In this document: one piece after another, positions 9,426 to 20,900 of the stretch
Numbering within the stretch: position 1 is the stretch's first letter
Layout of the letters: every line of letters begins with the position of its first letter
From: Pristionchus mayeri
Taxonomy: Eukaryota; Nematoda; Chromadorea; Rhabditida; Neodiplogasteridae
Reading direction: 5' to 3'
DNA length: 64,000 nucleotides
Assembly: GCA_036245805.1 (NCBI GenBank)
Contig: BTRK01000002.1
Coordinates: 9,172,689 to 9,236,688 of the forward strand
The notes under the pieces: generated by a model
What the model saw: the letters and a program-made list of their open reading frames with translations, nothing else
What the model was told of the DNA's origin: nothing
Database searches by the model: none
Program-made: the position numbers and the translations under genes

Positions 9426-12356
9426 GACAGTGGCAGCAAGGGTACCATACTTCCACTCTTGTCTCCCCTCCCCTCACTCTCTAGTCATTCCCTCGTTAGG
9501 TCAACACACAATCGATCGATATTAAGTACCCGTCACTCTAGAAACTCTCCTGTCTCCGTATTCTATGCTAATGCTCGTTCCATTCGATGTAAATCCCCTC
9601 AGCTTTCATTCTTGATCGCTTCTCATGAGTACCGCATCATTTGCATATCTGAGACTTGGTTAGATAATAGTGATAGCGACTCTCTCCTTGTTGGCGGTTT
9701 TCCTGATTTTTTGCCTTTTCGATGCGATCGCGTTACTTCTGCTGATTACGGTAGGGGTGGTGGCGTCGCGTGTCTAGTTCATAATTCTTTGAATCCCATA
9801 CTTATTTCTACCTTTTCTTCACCACTTGTCGAGTCGTGTGTAGTTGATATTCATTTAGATTACTCCCCGTCTCTCCCTTATAGGAAAATTAGATTTTTTA
9901 CTATTTATAGATCTCCTTCCGCCCCTAATGACTCTCTTATTCAACTTCTTTTGAATTTAGAAACTCATATTTCGGTTGATTTTCCTTGTATTTTAATTGG
10001 TGATTTCAATTTTCCTAATGTTGATTGGCCCTCTCTTTCTTCTCCAAACCAAAATGACCTACTAGATTTCGTGTCAGACCATCACTTTAATAAGTTTGTC
10101 TCTTTCCCTAGTAGGCTCAATAGCTATTTAGATCTATTATTTTGTAATGAGAATATTATATGTAATGTGTCTCCTGCCACTGCACTTAGTGACCATCTCA
10201 GTGTGACATTTGACCTTCGCATTCCCCGTCCTCCTCAGAATGTTTGTGCTCCATCCCGTAACTATAGATTAGCTGATTGGATCTCGATTAATGACTGTAT
10301 ACACTTTCATGACTGGACCCACGCTTTGAGCAATCGTGATACCCACCAATCTTATACATATTTTGTTGCCTTTCTAAATAACGTTTTAGACACATTTGTT
10401 CCTCTCTCTAAACCTTCCCCTTTCTCTAGATATCCACGAACTTTAAAAATTATTTACGGGAAATGTAAGACATTAACTAGAGTTGCTCCAAACAGTCGTG
10501 CATGTGCTATTATGACCCAGCGTTTTAATTCTGCCCTAAATAGATTTCATTGCTCCCTTGAAAATCGTATTGTTATGTCCTCCAATCCTAAGCTTTTCTA
10601 TAATTATTGCAAGGAGAAATTGAGTACTCCCAAGACCACTCCTTCTGGAATCGTTGATTCTGATGGTTCCGTACTGACATCTAATGACCAGAAGTGTGTA
10701 GCTTTTGAAAAATTCTTTTCTTCTGTCTTTAGCCCTCCCCAATCGTCCCCACTCCCTCTCCCTTCCCCTTCTTTCATTTTCGATCTCCCTTCAATTTCTT
10801 ACGTGGATGTTATCTGTGCACTTAGTAAGCTTGCGCCCAAAGTGAATGTTACTCCCGACACTATTCCCAGTATTGTTCTTTCGAGGTGTAGATTATCTGT
10901 TGTATCTCCTCTCCTTACTATTTTTAACAAGTCTCTGCTTACCTCCCAAGTGCCATTTCAATGGCGTCAAGCTTTAGTTAAACCTATTCCAAAAAAATCT
11001 AGTAACTCTATAACAGATTTTCGTCCTATTTCACTTACTTCATCTGTGTGTAAAGTTTTTAAGAAGATTATCATAGGTAAAATTACGGCGTTTCTTGACC
11101 AGAACAACTTATTTGACCCTCACCAATCTGGTTTCAGAAATTGTAGATCAACTTCCACTAATCTTGCTGAGACTTATGCACATTATCTCCGCATCTCTAA
11201 GCATGGCTCTCCTTTTGACACAATTTACATAGATTTCAGAAAAGCTTTTGATTCTATTGATCATAGATTATTGTTACATAAATTGTCCGAGTTAGGCATC
11301 TCTAATCACATTGTATCATGGTTCCATTCATATCTCTCTGGTCGTACGCAATCCGTATTTATTGACACTTCATTTTCCCCACCATCCCCGGTCATATCTG
11401 GCGTGCCACAGGGATCTTGTCTCGGGCCTCTCCTCTTCATCATATTTATCAATGATATCTGTGTAAAATTCCCGGCCTCCATTTATTATTCTGTGTATGC
11501 AGACGACCTCAAGTTGTTCGCTGAAGCCCCTCTGTTCTCAGATGACTTGCAATCCGCTCTAGATATTGTTTCTAACTGGTCCTCGCAGTGGAATCTTGGC
11601 GTTTCTGAAACTAAATGTCACATTGTTCACTATGGCCGACATAATCCCCGTAAACTATTCACCATTAACGGTGTTATCTTAAACGAGCCTAGCAATGACC
11701 CAAGTAAATGTATCATTAAAGATCTAGGAGTGCATTTCTCCCCTTCTCTTTCTTTCTCATCCCATATTAGTAAAATTATTTCTAAAGCCCGTACCAAATC
11801 TAATCTAATTTTTAAATCCTTTCGTAGCAATTCTATTGAGTTATATCTCAAATCGTATAATACTTTCATCCTCCCAAATCTCGAATATTGCTCCATTATC
11901 TGGAATCCTATACATAGTGTAGCATTGACTAAAGAGCTTGATAGAGTTCAGCGTGACTATACCCGCAGAATGTATGTACGCTGTTCCCTCCCTCCTATAT
12001 CATATAAGCATCGGCTCCATGAGCTTAATCTAATGACTTTAGAACGCCGTAGGTTCATAATTGATATATTATTCCTCCATTCGATTATCCACAGCCGTTA
12101 TTCTCTTGATATTTCTTCTCTACTTACACGCGCGCCACTCACTCGCCCCCTCAGAAATGCACACCCACTTCGAATATCTTTACCTTTCATACCAAATAAT
12201 TCTTGTTCCACTCTTGTATCTAGAACCATGTCCATTTGGAATGCTCTTCCCATAGAATATGTTAGTTCTTCGCATAGTGTATTTTCTAGTTATATCCGTT
12301 CACAACCCCCCACTTTTTATCCCCCGTCTATTATTGCCACTCGGCTTGATCTTTGA
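9426..12356 (+). CDS. LINE-2 ORF2: endonuclease plus reverse transcriptase, intact
   Basis: The frame runs from just after the ORF1 TAG to TGA at 12354-12356, 976 codons, without ATG until well inside the protein. The endonuclease begins about 40 codons in (VFYANARSIR) and shows ISETWLDN, ILIGDFN and LSDHLSV. Reverse transcriptase follows with FRPISLTSS, QSGFRNCRST, FRKAFDSIDH, GVPQGSCLGPLLF and the catalytic YADDLKLF at about codon 690. The C-terminus ends with the thumb-like RRFIIDILFLHSIIHS region. The enzyme nicks chromosomal DNA and copies the element RNA at the nick. No inactivating change is visible. How translation starts is unclear: readthrough of the TAG or non-AUG initiation are the obvious choices. 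Confidence 0.85.
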   Translation, partial: DSGSKGTILPLLSPLPSLSSHSLVRSTHNRSILSTRHSRNSPVSVFYANARSIRCKSPQLSFLIASHEYRIICISETWLDNSDSDSLLVGGFPDFLPFRCDRVTSADYGRGGGVACLVHNSLNPILISTFSSPLVESCVVDIHLDYSPSLPYRKIRFFTIYRSPSAPNDSLIQLLLNLETHISVDFPCILIGDFNFPNVDWPSLSSPNQNDLLDFVSDHHFNKFVSFPSRLNSYLDLLFCNENIICNVSPATALSDHLSVTFDLRIPRPPQNVCAPSRNYRLADWISINDCIHFHDWTHALSNRDTHQSYTYFVAFLNNVLDTFVPLSKPSPFSRYPRTLKIIYGKCKTLTRVAPNSRACAIMTQRFNSALNRFHCSLENRIVMSSNPKLFYNYCKEKLSTPKTTPSGIVDSDGSVLTSNDQKCVAFEKFFSSVFSPPQSSPLPLPSPSFIFDLPSISYVDVICALSKLAPKVNVTPDTIPSIVLSRCRLSVVSPLLTIFNKSLLTSQVPFQWRQALVKPIPKKSSNSITDFRPISLTSSVCKVFKKIIIGKITAFLDQNNLFDPHQSGFRNCRSTSTNLAETYAHYLRISKHGSPFDTIYIDFRKAFDSIDHRLLLHKLSELGISNHIVSWFHSYLSGRTQSVFIDTSFSPPSPVISGVPQGSCLGPLLFIIFINDICVKFPASIYYSVYADDLKLFAEAPLFSDDLQSALDIVSNWSSQWNLGVSETKCHIVHYGRHNPRKLFTINGVILNEPSNDPSKCIIKDLGVHFSPSLSFSSHISKIISKARTKSNLIFKSFRSNSIELYLKSYNTFILPNLEYCSIIWNPIHSVALTKELDRVQRDYTRRMYVRCSLPPISYKHRLHELNLMTLERRRFIIDILFLHSIIHSRYSLDISSLLTRAPLTRPLRNAHPLRISLPFIPNNSCSTLVSRTMSIWNALPIEYVSSSHSVFSSYIRSQPPTFYPPSIIATRLDL

Positions 12357-12476
12357 TCCCGTCCCCTCCCCTACCCTTGCTGCCTAGCAACCTTCAACCG
12401 ATTCGATCCAATCGACGGACATCCGTTTCTTGTATACCCTCTCGTTATTTCTTGAACTCCCACCTAACGGAATAAA

Positions 12477-12505
12477 CGAATGAATGAATGAATGAATGAA
12501 TGAAT
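12477..12505 (+). repeat. TGAA tetranucleotide tail of LINE-2
   Basis: About seven tandem TGAA units end the LINE just before the GACT target duplication. Tails of this kind arise during target-primed reverse transcription. Confidence 0.85.
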
Positions 12506-13023
12506 GACTGTGTATGTGTTTAACCATGGAATCTCATGTTTTGACGCATAACAATATGTGATGTCAATTTTTCTAAATTATGGTAATACAATTCCCTGGG
12601 GTAAAAAAGTACGTAGATTACAAATCCGTATAGATCTCATTTACACATGGAATCTTATTTTCGGAGACACCCATAAAACTATTAATAAAGTTATCGAAAA
12701 ATCGCTTTCCTTGAATTATCTATATTATATGCTTCACAAATGGTTTTGCTTCTAACATAAAAGTTATTCAGCTCTCAAAGGCGGTTCGTCTGCTTTTTTT
12801 TGCCAACTTCATATCTCAAAAAATAAAGGAATTGTGACCTGTCAAACTTTTGAAATTTTTAGAGCCGGCTTTTAGGCTGTTTGCAATTTACGGCTCTGAA
12901 ACTTAAAACAAAAGTTGCTTATCACTAGATACACCAATAATGATAATGGGTTGCCGATTGAAGCAGTTTGAAGTTTTTGTAAATCAAGGGTATCTATTTC
13001 CTACATTCTCTCAGAATACCTCT

Positions 13024-13712
13024 GATATAATTAAAAGCAATTCGAAGTAAGATGTTTCTGCACTGTTGGATAAGGCAATCAGGAACTCCAGTATTCGCAT
13101 GCATATGCAATCGTAATCCTCGCATATCAATTCGGAGCAGAAAATCCGTACATAGTCTGGATTTCCATATTGTCAATAATATGATATGGACAATAGTGAT
13201 GTCAAAAGGGCGCGCGCTCTCCTCGTTTCACATGATCTCTCGCCGGACAGACAGAGCGAGAGAGCGTGTGAAACGAGGAGAGCGCGCGCCGGTTTGGCAT
13301 CACTAATGGACATACAGTTTTGTACACTTCGTATTTGCCGATGTATTTTTCGGTAACTTAATTTATCCTCGATGATGCATCTATTCGTGTGTGTTGTGAC
13401 ATCTCTGTTGAAGATCAAGGAGATTATCATTGTATGCACATTTATGGCGCCAAATGAATCGGGGGCGAGCTTTTGTCGAATTTCCAAATTGGGCATTTTC
13501 GAAATTAATGCCCCGTGGGCGCGCTCGTTCTAATTCGTCACATACGCCAGGCTCACAGCGGTTTTCTAGATTTTCGCATTCATTCTCACACCGGCAGCTT
13601 TCGTTACTTCTCTCTTTATCTCTTTAACCTAATTTCCCCCATTTTAGAACATTTTTCGCTTTTGAATCAACGTTCAAAATATATTGCAATTGCTTACTTT
13701 TTTCAGAAAACA
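13024..13712 (+). promoter_or_regulatory. 5-prime flank of F-box-like copy A
   Basis: No gene is seen. The sequence around 13050-13190 and 13310-13400 resembles 15290-15520 downstream of the same gene (for example CTTCGTATTTGC in both), as expected if a gene plus its upstream region was duplicated in tandem. A TTTTTTCAG acceptor six bases before the ATG at 13713 could accept a trans-spliced leader. Confidence 0.4.
13194..13305. mobile_element. GC-rich 112-bp hairpin element (MITE)
   Basis: TAGTGATG at the left and CATCACTA at the right bound two arms of about 50 bases that pair almost perfectly (GGGCGCGCGCTCTCCTCGTT and its complement) around a 12-base loop. The GC content is far above the flanks, and the homologous flank near 15440 lacks it, so it is an insertion. 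Confidence 0.7.
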
Positions 13713-15083
13713 ATGGCTAACGTCTCTCCAAACAAAGATGAAGAGCATTGTCGCGAAGTGGTAAACCCATTCCGCACTAAAAAAATATCTTGAATTATTA
13801 CAGTTCCCATTCAACGCTTGCCCAACGAGATAATAGTAAATATAGTCGACAAAATGCAAAAGGAAGATCGACATATTTTTGGATCAACTAATTCTCAAAT
13901 GTGTGCGTTCTATATGAGGGCCGGCTTCCACAGCTTCACGAGAATAACTTACGATCTCGTAAGTGATTTATCATATAACAATACATTTGCAAATTAATTC
14001 TTCACATATTGATATGAGTTAAGACGTATTTTTAAGAATAATATGATCAAGGCTGACCTTCATGGTATGGAGAATCCACTCGAATTGGATCCTCTCGGTA
14101 ACGGCATATCCGATGTCTTCAAGCATTCCACCACATCTCTGTTGAAGATCAAGGTCAATAACATGCGTACAAATACACATAGCATGTGTATTAATAATAA
14201 TTTATTTACATACAGACTTCAAAGGATTCATGTAGTTTAAATCGAATTATAATAATCATAATATATTTAGTATTAGTCTTAATACATATTTCTGTAGACT
14301 GATATGAATACATCGAATTCCAGGAGTTGGACATTACTTTCTGCAATGATTATTCCGGAAGGTATACCCTACTGAAAACAATTAAATTTTAAGTAAATTT
14401 TAAAAAAAACAATCAAAGAATCATCAGTTTCTTGCCTTATTTCTTTTGAAATCGTAAAACGATAAAATCAGTGGCAGTAAGATGGGAAATTCTTGACAAA
14501 GAGGTGGCAAATGTTAATAAAATGATCATGGATTTTCCACAAATCGACTCCTACTTCATTCGTTCAAAGGTAACCATTTTATAATTATTACTAGTCCGGC
14601 TAGGGGAATGTTTTCACAATCTGAACAGACCACACGTGTCGTTTTACAAAAATCATCATCATCATTTCCAGGACACAAATCATGTTATTACGGAACAGGC
14701 CATAATGCATCTACTCGAAAACTCAAACAATCTTGGCATTTTCGCCCGAACATCTCTCACACCTTCTTCAATTTCGGGTATTTTTGCGGTAAGTGGGTAC
14801 AGGACAAAGACTAATGCTGATGTTACTGTTATTTAAGTATTATTAAAATGATATTGTTATTATTTGTGTTCAGGTGGTCTGCAACTCTCCGAATGCGAAG
14901 TTTGTGACATTTCACATTTCGGAAAGTATTGTCGTGCAATGGATGAATCTGCTCCACAACTCGAGAAGATTCAGTGTAGGGTATACGGAGGTGGCGGATC
15001 GTGTATCATGTGCTAAATTTGAATGTTTTAAGATACCTTTATTCGATAATAGTGTCTATGTCCGCATGAGATCACGTGTTTGA
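13713..15083 (+). pseudogene. F-box-like family gene, copy A, broken
   Basis: Proposed exons are 13713-13760, 13804-13958, 14037-14153, 14323-14361, 14428-14569, 14672-14788 and 14874-15083, with GTAAGT-like donors. Exon 2 carries the F-box-like motif LPNEIIVNIVDKMQKEDR; the last exon carries VVCNS, FHISESIVVQWM and VYVRMRSRV before TGA. Such proteins are thought to link targets to SCF ubiquitin ligases. Compared with copy B, exon 2 is one base short (155 against 156), shifting the frame, and TGA at 14447-14449 replaces a glutamine codon. Part of exon 4 is also missing. The rest aligns well, so decay is recent. An unusual splice could rescue the shift but not the stop. Confidence 0.65.
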
Positions 15084-16224
15084 TGACGTCACAAGTAGAC
15101 CAGACAATGCTCATAATTTTGTTTTATATTTGAATAAAAATATAAATTAACGCGGCAATATCAATTACATTAATGCACGAGTGAATTAATGTAATTGATA
15201 TTCGAAAAGGTGCCCCACGTTTGTCCACTGAAAGTGTAATACCATATGTCCCCGCCATCCGTGCAGAGCACGGACATGATGTATAATTCAGTACCATTCG
15301 AATTTGCTATTTTTCCACCATTGTACAACGCAATCCATCGATACTTTCATTTTTCAAGCGTAATCTTCGCATGTCATTTCATAGACCCAATCCGTAGAGT
15401 CCGGAATTTACTATTGTAAAAATGTGCTATTGAAATAGAATTATGCATACTTCGTATTTGCGGCTGTTCTATTGTTCGAAAAGGTAAAATCATCCTCAAT
15501 CATACACCTCGTGTGTTTTCATATAAAAAATATATTAGGGTGTCCCATAATTTCGTAAAAATTTTTTTCGAGCGAATGTAAAAACCGCTGCACCGATTGA
15601 GCATACAAAAAGCCAATATCATTGAATAGAGTAACCATTACACAAACACACGCCATGAAATTTTCATCAGCTGCTCTCTCCGTTTTTTAAGAAAAGATCC
15701 AGTGACGTATACTGCAGTAACCAAAAATCACGTTTTCGATTCAACTTTTTTCCCCGCGCAGGAAGTCGATTATTTTATGAATCTAACTAACTAATTTGAA
15801 AATACATGTTCCCATAACTCTTTCAGTGTGCTTATCTTATGTCACTGAGTTGTATTTTATGAGTGCTAGCATTCATTAACGATCATATGGCACAACAACG
15901 GTTCTGTCTTTCTGTGAACAAATGGAAGCCTAATTTGAATGTGTGCTAATTGGAGATATTTAGTGGTGCTCCATATTGCTTTGTGCATAGAACATTTGAC
16001 GAGATTGGAGGGAAAAATAATGACAATTATTAATTTAATGGTGAATTTGCATCGAACGAGAGGAAATTTCCAAATTCACCATTAAATTAATAATTGCCAT
16101 TATTTTTCCCAAAGCAATATGGAGTACCACTAAATATCTCCAATTAGCACACATTGAGTTAGAACATTTTGATTTTTTCACAGTTGCTGAAGCAGCAGCA
16201 AGACGATTCCTTCCAAATTTTGAA
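15084..16224. other. Intergenic region with hairpins and a possible transposon end
   Basis: No gene is seen. A 46-bp near-palindrome lies at 15157-15202 (AATATCAATTACATTAAT and its complement). Positions 15290-15520 resemble the 5-prime flank of copy A. AGGGTGTCCCATAATTTCG near 15537 looks like a mariner-type end, but I find no partner. A fold-back of about 230 bases fills 15935-16165. Confidence 0.5.
15935..16165. mobile_element. Small fold-back element
   Basis: GTGTGCTAATTGGAGATATT near 15941 is matched by its complement ending near 16157. The central stretch AATTATTAATTTAATGGTGAATTT pairs with its complement near 16071-16094. A 30-base piece sits in the left arm only. There is no coding capacity. 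Confidence 0.65.
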
Positions 16225-17884
16225 TATATCACGCGTCTTCTGAGAGAATGCATGAAAACGGACACCCCGCGGAACCAGGAGCCCCAACTTTCAGCAGTAT
16301 CTACGAGATAATTATGCCAGAGTATATTGGGTATCAGAAAACTTTCTACGTTGGCCGTTTTTTTCAGAACCGGTTTTTAGGCATTTTCCGGTTCGCAACC
16401 GGCTCTACCGTATTTCCGCTCCTATCATATTTTTTTCGACGAAATCATGCCTCTGTCTTATCATATCGTTGTTGTATATGATTTGGTTGCAAATGATCCA
16501 TGAAAATTATGAAAATAGAAATTCATGAAAATCGAGGCAATTTTTTCGAAATTATTATATTTATGAAATATTAACTGAAAGGGTCAAATTCCTCACATAT
16601 CAGCGCAATCCGATTTTTTCGAACAGAATCAATTTTTTCGAACAGAAAATAAATTCTACCGGCTCGGGGACCCCACCCTTTCAAGTATGCGGTGCTCATA
16701 TTCGAATTCTCCATGCCCGATTCTATCAGGAAAAAAATATGGCCGAACTCCTTAGGGGTGACAAGTGGTCTTCCCAAGGCGAAAATAGCGTCCAACTCGC
16801 TCAATTTCAAAATCACTTTTCTGAAAATCATCGGATAAAAGCTCCAAAACATGACTATATTGGCGAAAACATCATAAATAAGTAACATAACTCTTAATAA
16901 TGCGAATGGAAAGCATTTTGCAACTTTTAAAAAAAATCGAAAAAAATTGCCTCGATTTTCATGAATTTCTATTTTCATAATTTTCATGCATCATTTGCAA
17001 CAAAATCATATAAAACAATGATATGATAATGCAGAGACATTATTTCTTCGAAAAAATATGATTCGGAATCCAAATTCGTCCAAATTCGGAAACCAAAACC
17101 GGAAAGTTTGTAATTTCCGGCTCTGTGATCGAAATCATATTTTTTTCGACGAAATCATGCCTCTGTCTTATCATATCGTTGTTGTATATGATTTGGTTGC
17201 AAATGATCCATGAAAATTATGAAAATAGAAATTCATGAAAATCGAGGCAATTTTTTCGAAATTTTTTCGATTTTTTTAAAAAGTTGCAAAATGCTTTCCA
17301 TTCGAATTATTAAGAGTTATCTTACTTATTTATGATGTTTTCGCCAATATAGTCATGTTTTGGAGCTTTTATCCGATGATTTTCAGAAAAATAATTTTGA
17401 AATTGAACGAGTTGGACGCTATTTTCGCGTTGGGAAGACCACTTGTCACCCCTAAGGAGTTCGGCCATATTTTTTTCCTGATAGAATCGGGCATGGAGAA
17501 TTCGAATATGAGCTCCGCATACTTGAAAGGGTGGGGTCCCCGAGCCGGTAGAATTTATTTTCTGTTTTTGATTGAAGTTTTTCGAAAATTTCAATATGAA
17601 GTTGACGTTGGCGAACTTTTTTGTCAACATAAAAGTTGTTGGAAATAATTTTCCGGACATTTTGAGCCCAATGCCACCATTCTAGCTCATCTGGGAGCGG
17701 AAATACGGTAGAGCCGGTTGCGAACCGGAAGATGCCTAAAAACCGGTTCTGAAAAAAAACGGCCAACGGTGAAAGTTTTCTCATACCCAATATACTCTGG
17801 CATAATTATCTCGTGGATATTGCTGAAAGTTGGGGCTCCTGGTTCCGCACGGTCCTGCAATCTCTCAGAAGACGCCGCGTGTTA
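16225..17884. mobile_element. Fold-back element FB3-a
   Basis: The 1.66 kb element is an imperfect inverted repeat centred near 17050. Its ends read CACGCGTCTTCTGAGAGAAT on the left and the complement on the right. Arms share GGGGTCCCCGAGCCGG and AACCGGTTTTTAGGCATTTT blocks. A diverged half copy forms 35235-36098 in the giant palindrome, and the TCTGAGAGA end is shared with FB5. Apparent ORFs such as 17355-17648 are mirrored and not conserved as protein. Confidence 0.75.
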
Positions 17885-17964
17885 TAAAAAGTAACTATGA
17901 ATCGGTTATTAGCACGCTTACGCTTTAACTCTATTGACAGTGTCATTTTGAAAATATATTTGTT

Positions 17965-20900
17965 TTAAAATGCGTTTTTTGTATTTCGAAAAAATTGGAT
18001 AGTGCTTCTCACCACATTGATCTCCTCGTAGATGCTTCGGCAGATTGAAGCGTTGTCTCGAGTTCGGTTGAAGAGAAGTTCGGAGATGCACGAGGATGCG
18101 GCGACGTCGAATGTAGGCAACATCTTAAATCTCATTTCAAAATTATGTCACACAATCATAAAATGAGACATGTATTTGGCAAACAGCCACTTCTCCACTA
18201 TCTCTTGGCTTTCGCCATTCGGAGGATCGACTCCCGTTCACCCCTTCTTCTTGATTATTTCTCTAACACTCGACACTTGATCAAGCGCTCTTATGGTGTA
18301 AGATAAATAAAAAAACAACAATACAATTCAATGTTAATAGAATTGCGCAGAAAAACAATAATTATGAACTTTTGGATGAGATTCAAGAATCATATATCAA
18401 ATAAAAATGGAAGAATAAGCAAACAATCACCTTATTAGCCATGACGTACTCAATTTCGGCGAGCAGAGGTAGGTCCTCTACTCCGTAGATGCAGACGCCA
18501 TGTCGGAACCTTCTAGAAGGGCAACGGGTATCTCGGTAGAAGTATTTTCTGAAGAAAAACAAAGTTCTTCAATATATGATGGATTGCAAATTCCGGCAAA
18601 TGAAATCCGTAATAAGCACACAAGATACTCACATCGAGCGCAACAGATCCCCCAACCATCCTCTCGATTTTCTCTGCCATATCGAGAATCTGTAACATTC
18701 GAGTTTATTGGATTATAAATATAACACGAGTATCACGAGTCAGTGGATGTAATTCCTACCCCTCGGGAACATTTTGAAATTTTTACTCTCGGATTAGCCC
18801 CTTATTATGTTGTAGTAATACCCTGGAGTGACGATTTCGAAAAATATAGGTGATAGGTCCCAAAGCCGGCTTTTAGGAATTTTCCGGTTTTGCACCTGGC
18901 TCCACTGTATTTAAGCTCACAGATTTGCTACAGAGCTCGCACTGGGCTCAAAATGAGCGGAAAATTATTCTGAACAACTTTTATGTTGACAACTTTTTGA
19001 AACACTAGCAAGTTAGAAAGATACGACTAAAAATGTGGAATCCGAAACTTTCAAAAAATGTTTTCTCCATCACGCAGGAAACTTACAGTGGATTTTCTTT
19101 TCAGAATATGAAAGAAGAAGTCTTCATACATCTATGAAAAATATAAAATTAAAAATCGAGAGGGGTATATTTTGATATTTCGCGTCAAAGGTGCCAAATT
19201 GTCGTTGCATGACAACAAATTCTGTCTAGTGAATCCTAACGTCACATTCATTGAGAAATCGCAGTGATTTATTAATATTATCAATGTTATAATTAATCAT
19301 GTGCTGAAAAAATCAAAGTGTTGTGAAGTTTAAAAAATCGATTTTTTCGACCTCGATTTATCGCATTTTTACAGTTCTCAAAGTCAAGATTCTTGATGAT
19401 AAACAAGTAATAACTGTGCATAAGGTCTAGTAGACCCCGAAAATATTTGAGAAACAGCCCACTCCAGCTTCATACTTTTTATATTTATTCACACGAACAT
19501 GACCTCCCGAGAGTTTCGGAAATACTGGAAGTTCATTTTTTGACCAGGGTTGTATTGTTGCCGATCAATTTTCAATGAGAAAATATCTCAAATAACGGGA
19601 AATGTTCAACTAATGGTGAACTGCTGGCATATTTCACAATTACGGAAAATTTTGAAATTTTCTGAATTGTCCATTTTGCCATTTTTTTAGAATCGATGCC
19701 ATTTGCGGTATGTCTAACGTTTTTCAACTCATCATATCACATAACTTGTTTTGCTATTGCAAACTGTTTCATAACCTAGTAAACATGGTCAAAAAATGAA
19801 CTTCCAGTATTTCCGAAACTCTCGGGAGGAATATCTCGTTCGTGTGAATAAATATAAAAAGTATGAAGTTGGAGTGGGCTATTTCTCAAATATTTTCACT
19901 CACATCGGGGTCTACTAAACCGTATGCACAGTTATTGCTTGTTTATCATTAAGAATCTTGACTTTGACATCTGTAAAAATGCGATAAATCGAGGTCGAAA
20001 AAATCGATTTTTTAAACTTCACCAAACTTTGAATTTTTCAGCACCAAATTAAGTATAACATTGAGATAACTAACAAATCGCAGCAAGTTCTCAATGTTTG
20101 TGAAGTTAGGGTTGAAGTTAGTGGCACTATACAGAATTTGTTGTCATGCTACAACAAATTGGCACATTTGACGCGAAATATCGAAACATATACCCTTCTC
20201 GATTTTTCATTTTATATTTTTCATAGATGTATGAAGACTTCTTCTTTCATATTCTGAAAAGAAAATCCACTGTAAGTTTCCTGCGTGATGGAGAAAACAT
20301 TTTTTGAAAGTTTCGGATTCTACATTTTTAGTCATATCTTTTTAACTTGCTAGTATTTCAAAAAGTTGTCCACATAAAATTTGTTCAGAATAATTTTCCG
20401 CTCATTTTGAGCCCAGTGCGAGCTCTGTAGCAAATCTGGGAGCTTAAATACACTGGAGCCAGGTGCAAAACCGGAAAATTCCTAAAAGCCGGCTCTGGGA
20501 CCTATCACCTATATTTTTCGAAATCATCACTCCAGGGTATTACTACAACATAATAAGGGGCTAATCCGAAAGTAAAAATTTCAAAATGTTCCCACACTCC
20601 TCCACTGACTCGTGATACGCGTGATAATATGAGAGAAATCGCGAGAGAATCGACTACTCGGCGGCAGTGAAAATCAAAATCAACCACTCCCTCTAAAAAT
20701 TTGGGACAAAGTATTTCAAATGATGCTCTTTCAAACTGCGTCGTCTGAATTTTTATAACTTTCGTCATCTTCGAGATTCAGAAGGTCAAACATGGTACTA
20801 TCACTTTTTGGAAGTCAAATCGGGCGCATTTAAAATCATAACATGGTTTAAATGTAAGGTAGAAGAACGTTCTTTGTTTAGAATGAAAGAGGAGATCCAG

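Larger units (their letters stand above)
8429..12505 (+). mobile_element. LINE-2: full-length CR1/Jockey-like retrotransposon
   Basis: The insertion is exact. GACT at 8425-8428 is repeated at 12506-12509, and FB5 continues without loss on either side. The element is 4,077 bp with a 121-base 5-prime UTR, open ORF1 and ORF2, and a 3-prime tail of TGAA repeats, a style of 3-prime microsatellite known in CR1-like LINEs. Both coding regions lack frameshifts, so this is a recent and possibly still active copy. It is the best reference for the two decayed LINEs in the window. Confidence 0.9.
7697..13023. mobile_element. Fold-back element FB5, split by LINE-2
   Basis: Sequence from 7697 to 8428 is the inverted complement of the end of the inner hairpin plus 12510-13023. 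Marker stretches are AAAGCCGGCT near 7839 and AGCCGGCTTT near 12862. Without LINE-2 the element is about 1.25 kb. An inner hairpin at about 8150-8428 forms its centre. The termini contain TCTGAGAGA, also found at the ends of FB3-a, so these may share a mobilising enzyme. There is no coding capacity. Confidence 0.75.

Noticed and set aside
15537..15740. Complete mariner starting at AGGGTGTCCCATAATTTCG
   Set aside because: No matching inverted end or transposase could be found nearby.
17355..17648. 97-residue ORF inside FB3-a
   Set aside because: It is mirrored by the opposite arm and has no recognisable domain; an ORF shadow of an inverted repeat.
18190..18300. A possible extra glycosyltransferase exon on the - strand
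   Set aside because: It contains a stop in the only plausible frame, and the exons at 18548-18431 and 18123-17965 already join in phase.
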